A stretch of DNA of 64,000 bases from Siphonodentalium dalli. Lineage: Eukaryota; Mollusca; Scaphopoda; Gadilida; Siphonodentaliidae. Location of the stretch: the NCBI GenBank assembly GCA_032622095.1, contig CP136069.1:202538690-202602689 (forward strand), written 5' to 3'. The translations under genes and the position numbers were made by a program. The notes beneath the pieces were generated by a model. It made no database searches and was not told the DNA's origin. It worked only from the letters and a program-made list of their open reading frames with translations. Numbering within the stretch: position 1 is the first letter of the stretch; every line of letters begins with the position of its first letter. This document shows, in pieces, positions 55,601-64,000 of this stretch.

Positions 55601-57099
55601 ATCTTAAACGAGAATGGAGTAATTGTGATATGCGACACTTACTGAACGTAATATCAATTAAAATGCGTTGTCGTAATTTGGGGACTGAAAGCCCGAACAC
55701 GTCTTTAATCACTTAAGCAATGTCCCATGGTTCCATTTTCAGCAAAATAATTATTATGGGTCCCAGTATGATCAATTGGGAAATTTGGTAAAGTTCTGAA
55801 CAAAATATGTAATTTTTCGACCAAAAACGTGTTTGGGGAGGGGTAGCTAAAATCCATTATTTCGAACGAAAATTGTTCTAAATTTATGTTAACTTCTTTC
55901 TTCATATGCTTGGCAGATAACTGCTTCGCCATAATAATTAAATATTTCGGCATTAAAACAGTATCCATTTGAATAATAATGTTCGAAAAATAATATTTTT
56001 GTGAACAAGTGCGATTTTTCAGCAAAAATTAAATGTTTTGGCTCCAAATGGCAGGAAAATCTAAATAAACCAACACATTTTTTCATATCAGGTAGAGGTA
56101 TGGTATGATCTAGTAATTTTAACCCCAACAATATGGGCATCTATGCTAGGACATAGCCACAGGGCTCGCTTTACCAAAATCGTTAATTTCTGGAAAAAGT
56201 CACAGGAGGTTATCGCTCATCGTCGATTTGTCAATAGCCACCACCAATTCCGTTATTTTTAAATTTCTGTCAAATTCTTTCTACTTGTGATGTCCAGATA
56301 ACTACTGAGCCATATGACTTATAAAGTTGGTGACGCGTTGTTTATAACAAAAGTTTTAGTACTTAACATCGATGTTAATGCATGCAAAATTACCTGTTAT
56401 CAATAAAATAATTGTTGTTGTTGTAACTGGGGTCTGAAAACCAGAACACATCTGTAATCGATTAAACGGCATCTATGGACAACTCTTCCAGTACAAGATT
56501 CTTATTGGGTCCCATTCAGATCAATTCGAAAATGTTTGTACTGTCATTATCAAAAATATGTATTTTTTTCGACCAAAAACGTGTTTGGGGAGGGGTAGCT
56601 AAAATCCAATATCTTGCAAACCATTCAAAATGTCCGTTAACTTCTTTCTTCATATGCTTGCCAGATAACTACTGCACCATATGGACTAAATATTTCAATA
56701 TTATTGCAATATCCGTTTGAATGATAATATTCGAAATATATAATTTTTTTGAAAAAAAAGCGATTTTTCAACAAAAAATAAATGTTTCGGCTCCAAATGG
56801 CACGAAAATCCAAATTAACCAACACTGTTTGCATATCAAGTACATATATGGTATGTTGTGGTCATTTTAACACCAACAATGTGGGAAAATAACTCAGGAC
56901 ATAGCCACAGGGATCACTTTACCAAAATCGGTAATTTCTGGGGAAAAGTCACTGGTGTGTATCGTTCATCGTCGATTTGAGAATAGCCACCACTAATTCC
57001 GTATATATTTCTCCTTTATCAAAATTTAGTTTTAACTTGTTCTACCGTAGGTAAGGGTATCTCGAAAACTAGAGCTCTTTTTCGATGTGGCCGCTGTAC
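52697..57099. mobile_element. 4.4-kb element with ~0.85-kb inverted arms and no coding
   Basis: Outer ends GTACAGCGGCCA (left) and TGGCCGCTGTAC (right) are inverted and flanked by TA. The arms, about 52697-53545 and 56225-57099, stay complementary through ACCGTAGGTAAGGGTATCTC, ATTCCGTTATTTTTC-like, GTGTTGGTTAATTTGGATTT and TTGGGGAGGGGTAGCTAAAA. A second right-arm-like unit lies at 55690-56225. The middle (53880-55090) consists of diverged ~200-bp units with ACACCACGAACTG and CCCGAAAGCCTTCGGCAC. No transposase-like frame is present. A truncated relative lies at 31985-33349. TA flanks and long inverted arms would fit a non-autonomous DNA transposon. Confidence 0.65.
53880..55090. repeat. Diverged internal repeats of the 4.4-kb element, ~200-bp unit
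   Basis: Recurring anchors are GAACACACCACGAACTG, a GATCTCAATATTAA-type block, ATGGATGGGTTGGTT, CCCGAAAGCCTTCGGCAC and TTTACAAAAAGCGACTGA. They appear in the same order about six times between 53885 and 55090, and twice in the truncated copy at 32.0-32.3 kb. Confidence 0.6.
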
Positions 57100-57321
57100 T
57101 ATAAGAGCTGATGAGCGATGTAAGCGATGCGAAAATACTCATGATAAATTGCTCACATTTTCTCGGACTGCCCACGCACAAATCGGTTCATAACCGAACA
57201 TCAGTCTTGGTAGAAAATAAATCAAGTGTCTATACATATTACCAAACCATGTATGCTTTTTGGCGCTAATCATTGTCAAGTGACTTCTATCATTGACTAC
57301 TTTCTACTTTGTGCTCAAGCA

Positions 57322-57363
57322 ATATATATATATATATATATAGCTATATATTATATATATATA

Positions 57364-57413
<50 letters not shown>
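57322..57413. repeat. TA microsatellite
   Basis: About 90 bp of nearly pure TA dinucleotides. Frames reading YIYIYIYI through it are artefacts. Confidence 0.95.
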
Positions 57414-57414
<1 letters not shown>

Positions 57415-57663
57415 ATATGACTAAATTTCACCCGGTCCAACTATCAATAAAGGCATTTCTCGCTGAATTGAAATTTCAAAATGAATGCAAAAAGTACACA
57501 TCCAGATGCAGCATGCGATATGAAGAGTTTCAACAGCGATGGCTACCCTCAGAAAATATAATTAATGAGAACACCGATTGAATTGCCGATACCCCCAACA
57601 AAACTAGCTTTATACATATATATACCCCGAATAACACAATCATATACATAGAGCTATCTCTCC

Positions 57664-57925
57664 AATTTACATTTATCGTTTCGTAACCCAATCATCAAAA
57701 AGTCGACACGAATTTATCTGCACCAAACTTAACTCTTTATATAACTGTACAACATGACACTCTTCACTAAATGCGCAAACGTTGTTACGCCCAATGGCCA
57801 ACGGAATAACAATCTAGGTATCTCTTCACAAAAACTACACCGCAACAAATATATGAATCATGCATGATTTTATTAACGTCATCAGTGATAGAGTAGCCCG
57901 AGGGAAAATCACATGGGAGCTTACA
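57664..57925. repeat. Dispersed repeat, copy 1 (partner at the window end)
   Basis: TTATCTGCACCAARCTTAAC, ATATAACTGTACAA and GCCCAATGGCCAACGGAAT occur in the same order at 63790-64000. Similarity continues through TTTTATTAAYGTC and AGAGTRGCCC. It may be a common LINE or SINE fragment. Confidence 0.8.
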
Positions 57926-58230
57926 AAGTGAGTGCAAGAATATAATATGTCTCAATGAATCGTTAATATAATGCTTGTTCTATACGTAAATATGTATATC
58001 GCATTTGTTTTGTTCTATCTACTTCCTCGAAAAAAATATTAAGAAAAAATGATGCAGCAGATGTTACTGCAATGAACAACGATCTCCATCAATGGAATTA
58101 TAATTTAGTATGATCTGAGATAGAGCATACACGTATAGCGAACACATTAACAGAAAACAATAAATCATTGAGCCTCAAAATACATACAAAATACCAAATA
58201 GCCTCCATACGGCAAGACGAACCAAGTTAG

Positions 58231-58803
58231 ATGACTTGCCAAATTCGCAGACTGACTAACAAAGAAGGCGACATTTTGCAAACGCTAAGCGCAATATCAT
58301 GCAAAATCACCTATTGTATAATGAGTGTCAATCAGAGACAAATCGATAAAACGCAGTCAGCACTGGGACATTGCTCCACAAGAACTACACTTTCGTGGAA
58401 AACTATGAATCGACTCATGGGCCCTAAAATAAAAAAACATACCAGCATTAACAATGGTGATTCGATTACAACCAACAATGAATCGAACGCTGCGATTTTT
58501 AATGAATACTTTTGCTCGATTACTGCCCTTCCGAACGAAGGCACAGTAGAATTATCAATCCAGACTGGATACATTCGTTATCAAACGCGACTAAATATAC
58601 AAATCACCGTGTTGAATTTGCAAACGCAAGTGATCCGGAGGGAATTAGTCAAAGAATATGAAACTCTGTGCATCCTCGCTAGCTGGTCCAGTAGAATTTG
58701 CTTTCAAGAAATTTCCCACAAAATCAAACAAATATTTGAGCTCGAAAGATTCCATTATTTAGCTGATCCAAATGCGAAGTTGGGTGTCAAAATAGTAATG
58801 TAA
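58231..58803 (+). pseudogene. LINE-derived remnant (region between endonuclease and RT)
   Basis: A 190-codon frame contains TLSWKTMNRLMGPKIKKHTS, then INNGDSITTNNESNAAIFNE and YFCSI. The pattern of a tryptophan-containing 'xWK..N.LMG', a short insert and 'NGxxITxxxxxAxIFNxYF' is common just upstream of the RT domain in LINE ORF2 proteins. No RT motifs follow; after about 58560 the frame is not recognisable. It is probably an old truncated retroelement unrelated in sequence to the 19.5-25.4 kb copy. Confidence 0.5.
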
Positions 58804-60720
58804 GGGTCAATAGATTTCATCGTCGTACACAATTTACTCATTCATACCAAACGATATAGGTGACATAATATGGTTATGAACTGTACGATGTGAACCAAAA
58901 GCCTAAAGAAAAAATTGTGCTCAGTGTATACTCGTGCATACCAGATATATGATTGTGTGGGGGCGGACACACAACAGTTGGCCACGGAATAGGTTGTGGG
59001 TGCTTGTGAAACAGGCAATTAATCATTGACAGGCAATCAAACTATGAAGCAATATATATATACCAATGAAATGGCCACGTTTAAGCCTGTCGGCTTACTG
59101 CCAAATCATTTTCTCTAATGTTGAATCGTTAATATTCTTATATTATATCTTATATGTGTTAGTTCTTGAGAATAAACTGTTCTGTCAAGACTTAAATTCC
59201 TGTTGTTACTGGTTTTCCATTAAAATCGTATTTTCCACCCAAAATCCCCATATCCACAACATTTGACACATTTTGTGGATAAATCACAGCTAATACGTAA
59301 TTATAGCTAGATAGCACTTGGTATTGCTATGCAGTATCATCCATTAACGACGTATATTATGTTTTGATTGATTCCAGAATTATCTCATTTTTCACTAAAA
59401 AGGGTGATTTTTACCTCACAATGAACACTAGAACAATGAGATAACCAATAAATCTTTCCCAACATGACTCTAGATTTCAGGTGAATTCCCAACACCAAAA
59501 AAAGGTGAAATGTTATTCATAGAGCTAAATTCCAGTGTTCACTCATTTTATTTACGAAAAAGTTCTTTCCCCAAAATCTTAGTTCGCACTGATTTTTGTT
59601 TCTGGCTAACACAGTTGTCATAGTCCCATATCCGTGCGAACATTTTGATATATAAAACGTCTTGGTGGTTGGCGACATGATTCAACTCGAAAATTAAGGC
59701 CCCTTGCTGGTCTCTGCTCCTAAACTTATATTTTGCTCAGTTTTAAATTCGTGATCTCATGTGTGCCAAACATAGTTTTCAAATAGTTTAAATACGAGTA
59801 AGGTACAAACAACGTGTGTTTATGTAGAACAATTACATCATCCTATCTAGACCAAGTCTTCCCGGTCCATAATATAATAGCTTGGGATATTGGTTGGGTT
59901 GATGCTGTTTGATGCTGCTCTATAATTGACTTCACGCCCATAATCGTGGGCGCTAGTTATCTTGCTTGTATGTCTTTGGATTAGGTCAAATGGAAGCTTT
60001 GCGTATAGGACATAGAGTGCAGCCTTTCTTTTGCATGATGATATCGAACATGTATACATATATACCAGAGGTCCCTTAAACGTCAAAGTAATGAGATTTA
60101 TAAGTAAATAATTTAATCATAAGCAGTGCTGTCAATCCACATAATAATGTAAAAACAATGGTTGTCACACATTCAGCTATTAAAGTTATTTATCGATAAC
60201 CTACGTTTCTTGAGTACTTTCCTCGCTACATAAATAACAGGAGAGTCTAGTGACAACGCTTATACCGCGTGCCTAAAAATGTACCTGGAAAATGTTCGAT
60301 ACTTCCTACGATTTAACATGAAACTTCGGTTCTGCATCATAATTCCTTCGGATATGATTGTATTGACAATAAACATAATATATGCTAATATTCAATGCGC
60401 AAGTAACCAGACAAATCAACAAGATTGAACATTGTAAAGAAGTGAACACTGGAATTAAAACCAACACGGGTTTGTGTCAACGCATTCGAATATATCAATC
60501 CCACGTGCAACTATACAGCTGCCATGTTCGTGATAAGTTGCGAATAGCCAATCAAATACGCTGCATTCCCGACGCGATTTCGTCACTCGATGAGCACCAG
60601 TTTTGAGTGACACGTGACTCTTTCAACTTATTGTATCTTTTTCGTCGTAAATAGTCTTAATGTTATACACCCGTTATACGTCCAACTTTTTTGTGGTTCT
60701 CCTTTGAAATAACGGATTAA
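58804..60720. other. No clear gene; short repeat at 59835-60060
   Basis: A minus-strand segment (59835-60060) with AACAGCATCAACCCAACCAA, TATCCCAAGCT and GGAAGACTTGGTCT is a diverged inverted relative of sequence at about 61090-61140 and 61895-61950. The rest is unremarkable. Confidence 0.4.
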
Positions 60721-60724
60721 ATTA

Positions 60725-60879
60725 TAAGAAATAACTCTTGTTTCGATTATGTTTATGAGTTATAACCGAAACGTTTGAAGATAAATTTTCTATAACTGCT
60801 CTACACGCGTTATAGAATTTATCTTCAAACTTTTCGGTTATAACACCATAAACTTAATCGAAACAGGAGTTATTTCTTA
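60725..60879. repeat. Fold-back repeat, copy 1 (155 bp)
   Basis: TAAGAAATAACTCTTGTTTC pairs with the complement of the CGAAACAGGAGTTATTTCTTA region. The arms of about 75 bp meet near TAACTGCTCTACACGCGTTA. Only the inner part of the longer left arm seen in copy 2 is present. Confidence 0.85.
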
Positions 60880-61303
60880 AACAACGCCTTGTTTTCCGTA
60901 ACATTTTGATTTGTCACGCTATCAAGAAATGCTTGTACACAATAAATTGAAAGATCGTATCATCACTATTCACTATACCTGCTTCTATCACGGTCAATTA
61001 TATATCATTTTAAAGACATATTAATCGCGGACACGTCAGAGATTACGCAAATTTATGGGAGAGTAACGGAATGGAACCAGGTCAAAAACAGCATCATCCC
61101 AGCCGATATCCGAAGCTGTTGTGGACCGAGAAAACTTGGTCAACATCCTATAACTTGCATACATTTACAAACCAAGATTAAGGGGTGTCCACGCCTGCGT
61201 TATGACAGGAGGTGGAAAGTTCAGACGCACCTACACAGAAACTACTTAATTGTTAGGTTAATACACCACATGAAGGAATCTATACTATATGAAGACCACA
61301 TCA
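60879..61303. repeat. Right flank of fold-back copy 1, duplicated at 61675-62105
   Basis: Shared blocks are AACAACGCCTTGTTTT, TTGATTTGTCRCG, AAACAGCATCATCC, CAAACCAAGATTAAGGGGTG and CACCACATGAAGGAATCT. Copy 2 has extra sequence around 61810-61870 and lacks about 30 bp near 61735. Confidence 0.8.
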
Positions 61304-61304
61304 A

Positions 61305-61305
<1 letters not shown>

Positions 61306-61359
<54 letters not shown>
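61306..61359. repeat. TA microsatellite
   Basis: About 54 bp of TA dinucleotides separating the two fold-back copies. Confidence 0.95.
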
Positions 61360-61361
<2 letters not shown>

Positions 61362-61399
61362 AATAAAAATTACAAAAATATTTTTGAAAAACAAGTTGG

Positions 61400-61756
61400 G
61401 TAGAAGCAGGTAGAATGAATAGTGATGATACGTTATACAATTTGTCAATTTATTGTTTACATGCATTTTCTGACAGCGCGAAAAATCGTATGATATGGAA
61501 AACAAGGCGTTGTTTTAGAAATACCTCTTGCTTCGATTAAGGTTATGAGTTATAACCGAAACGTTTAAAGATAAATTATCTATAACTGCTCTACGCGCGT
61601 TACAGAATTTATCTTCCAACTTTTCAGTTATAACTCCAGAAACTTAATCGAAACAAGAGTTATTTCTTAAACAACGCCTTGTTTTTCATATCATTTTGAT
61701 TTGTCGCGATATCAGGAAATGCTTGTAAACAATATATTCGCTATATCTGTTTTTAT
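61400..61756. repeat. Large fold-back repeat, copy 2 (about 355 bp)
   Basis: The left arm starts AGAAGCAGGTAGAATGAATA and continues through ACAAGGCGTTGTTT. The right arm carries AACAACGCCTTGTTTT and GGAAATGCTTGTAAAC. The arms of about 160-190 bp are centred near 61594 in TAACTGCTCTACGCGCGTTA. The full-length left arm is the inverse of sequence right of copy 1, so this copy preserves the whole fold-back. Confidence 0.85.
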
Positions 61757-62105
61757 CACGGTAAATGGTAGTCATTTTGAAGACAGATTAATCACGGACA
61801 TGTCAGAGATTAATCACATTCATGGATTACGTCAATGCGCGGGCTCCACATATAAAGTCCATTGTAGAAGAGTAAGGGAATGGGACATGGTCCAAAAACA
61901 GCATCATCCAAACCAATATCCCAAGCTGTTGTGGACAGAAAAGACTTGGTCTACATCCTGTCACATTAACAAACCAAGATTAAGGGGTGTCCATGTCTGA
62001 GTTATGCCAGGAGGTAGAAAGTTCAGAAGGAACTACTCAGAAAACTACTTAATTGTTAAGTTAGTACACCACATGAAGGAATCTGTACTATATATAGACG
62101 ACATC

Positions 62106-63789
62106 AAGAATTTTATAAATCTATACAAATACAAATGTCAGAAATATGACATTAATTATAGATTTAGGAGGAACATTTTCCGAACAGCGTTCTCATCAAA
62201 TACACAAATTGGAAAGTGGAAATGGATAACCTCTATAACAGGTACATTATCAGAATTAGAAAAAGGGGGGTAATTTAATTAGATCAATATTGCTTCAAGA
62301 ATCTCAACATTATGTTAGAAATGTGCTAGAAATGGTTTCCAATAGTTAGCAAGCTTTCTGCCGGTGGTCAGTCAAAAATGGTTAATTAATTTAAGATAAC
62401 AATTGTGTCCTACTTTTTTGTAAACAATTGACGTAAATGGTTATCAGGCCAGTCTAGGTACTAGATTTTCATGTGTCAGATTTCAAATTATTCTCACCCC
62501 TGACCAACCATGGTCGGCCCGGTGTGTCCTCTACCCGGTGCCGAGCGAATTTGACAGCAGTTAGGCGACTAGATATTTGTACCTATCAGGTTCAGATCTC
62601 AAAATATCATCATAACTGCTGATCCAGTCAGAATATGTTACAAATCCAAGGGGGTGCAGATGGAAACATTGGTTTTAATTTCTAAGGTGGGCATCTCACG
62701 CGGAAATCCTCTAGCAATGTCCCTGGACAAATCATCAATTTGAAATTCCAGACTAGAAATAACGTTGAAAATGTTCCCAACAGAACTATTTAGAATGAAA
62801 TTCTTATTCGAACCAACGGTTAAAAATTTCCTAATTTCAATCAAATGTTAGTTATAATATGGTAATCTATGGAAAAATTTACAACAATGGGTTTTTGTCA
62901 AGTTGATTCAATGAATATCTCTAACAGTTGAAAGTATTGAAGTAACAGTTTAACTGTTATAAAAATCCAGCCGAGTGGGTGCAAATGAAATGATTCCCAA
63001 ACGAGAAATTCTGGTATGGCTCATGGAAGGTGGACATGTTTACCAAGTAATATTAAAATATACTATGTACCATTTACATATTTGATTTAATGCATTCGTT
63101 AATCTCATAAAAGTACATTCGATGGCTCGCAAATTACGTTTACGTATAGGCACATTATGAAGATAAGAGATACTCAAGATTCATTTGCCAGATAAATCCA
63201 AGGAAATTCTTTCTTGAAAAATTTTCCCCTTAAAGGGTCATCATTTCCACAATTTGTTGCCATCAAAGTCGTGTACCAGCCTTTTATTTCAATCCTGAAT
63301 ACCATTTAAGACGTTGTCGTGAATTCTGAATACCAAGTGATAATAGCCAGGAACCCGCCCACCAAAACATTGGGATGAGACACCCCAATATTATAAATTA
63401 CAGGACGTTCAGCGGTCGGATATGGTGTATATGTTATTGCGCAGTGAGGTCAATATTACTTACCGAACAGGGATTAAACAAACGATTATAGCCCTTCCAA
63501 AATTTAGATCCAGATTTCACTCCCTCCAATGCAATATAAGAAACGAGAGTGAAATCTCATATACGGACTAAATACTGTGCACTAGGGGTTATAACAATTT
63601 TGTTTGTTCGTGATTTTCTCAGAATCGAGCCTAGAATCGGACATAAGCGACTCTACCAATTGTGTCAAGAGTGCACTTGGCATGAGCGGGTACTTAATGA
63701 AACTGCGTCAATTTCTCAGAAATTATATTCTGCATGCCTGAGTCGTTGTTTCGTAAGAATCTGGATCAGAATCCGAATCTTGAGACCGA
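62106..63789. other. No recognised feature
   Basis: AT-rich sequence with no exon-like, transposon-end or tandem structure that I can support, apart from weak open frames of fewer than 90 codons. Confidence 0.3.
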
Positions 63790-64000
63790 ATTTACATTAA
63801 TCGTTTCTTAACTCAATCATAAAAAAACCGGCACGAATTTATCTGCACCAAGCTTAACTTTGTATATAACTGTACAAGATAACACTCTTCACTAAGTGCG
63901 CGAACGTTGTGTCGCCCAATGGCCAACGGAATGATATGATTCATGCATGATTTTATTAATGTCGCCAGTGAGAGAGTGGCCCAAGTGAAATTCACTTGGG
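63790..64000. repeat. Dispersed repeat, copy 2 (cut by window end)
   Basis: Partner of 57664-57925 in the same orientation. It ends GAAATTCACTTGGG at the window boundary, so its true extent is unknown. Confidence 0.8.

Noticed and set aside
57105-57150. CTGATGAG followed by GCGAAAA, resembling a hammerhead ribozyme core
   Set aside because: The intervening sequence is a direct repeat of GCGATG and cannot form stem II, and no convincing stem I/III partners or cleavage site surround it.
57226-57581. Frames rich in YIYIYI
   Set aside because: They are read through a TA microsatellite.
60745-60775. TTATGAGTTATAACCGAAAC resembling a hammerhead core
   Set aside because: The invariant CTGATGA is not preserved, and the stem has no loop. 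It is part of the fold-back arm.
1-64000. tRNA, rRNA or small nuclear RNA genes
   Set aside because: I looked for paired A/B-box patterns and known conserved RNA blocks and saw none I could support. A covariance-model scan would be needed to exclude them.

Overview
The window is nuclear DNA from an animal, most likely a bivalve mollusc or another lophotrochozoan. It has no prokaryotic gene organisation: coding density is very low, intron-type splice signals are visible, and most recognisable sequence belongs to eukaryotic transposable elements. The mollusc assignment rests on tandem-repeat elements with an ACGG tetranucleotide tract (the architecture described for bivalve pearl/DTC84-type Helentron-like elements), the very frequent ACATGTA palindrome, and AP-endonuclease LINEs. 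It is an inference, not proven.

Layout. 0-0.9 kb: a hAT-like short element with a nested MITE. 1.0-3.5 kb: an intact single-exon C2H2/TNP2-like transposase gene on the minus strand. 3.5-10.4 kb: several non-autonomous inverted-repeat elements, a tandem-repeat element and a candidate exon at 8.34-8.81 kb. 10.6-12.2 kb: an element with about 100-bp terminal inverted repeats (TIRs) and a TTACC duplication. 12.3-17.5 kb: two hAT elements with perfect 8-bp target-site duplications (TSDs). The second carries a nest of tandem-repeat elements and sits between two divergent candidate start codons in Ets/YY1-like context. 19.5-25.4 kb: an almost full-length non-LTR retrotransposon on the minus strand (ORF1, AP endonuclease, reverse transcriptase, zinc knuckle, repeat-bearing 3' UTR), broken by two frameshifts. 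25.5-30.3 kb: a hAT-like element containing a near-perfect palindromic MITE, then a CACTA-like non-autonomous element. 30.5-39.3 kb: dispersed repeats plus a few short exon-like segments with good splice sites. 36.6-43.4 kb: tandem arrays and minisatellites. 43.0-48.5 kb: a tandem duplication of a 3.25-kb unit whose two copies differ by a 1-kb block. 45.6, 49.8 and 51.0 kb: three near-perfect palindromes with GC-rich centres. 52.7-57.1 kb: a 4.4-kb element with about 0.85-kb inverted arms and no recognisable gene. 57-64 kb: LINE debris, AT microsatellites and duplicated fold-back repeats.

No operon-like or pathway-level cooperation between genes is visible. The clearest protein functions are mobilisation functions (transposase, endonuclease, reverse transcriptase). 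The points most worth following up are the divergent promoter split by a hAT insertion, the four-level transposon nest, the shared design of the three palindromes, the intact transposase gene without recognisable ends, and the large gene-less inverted-repeat element. I saw no clear-cut new biochemical system.
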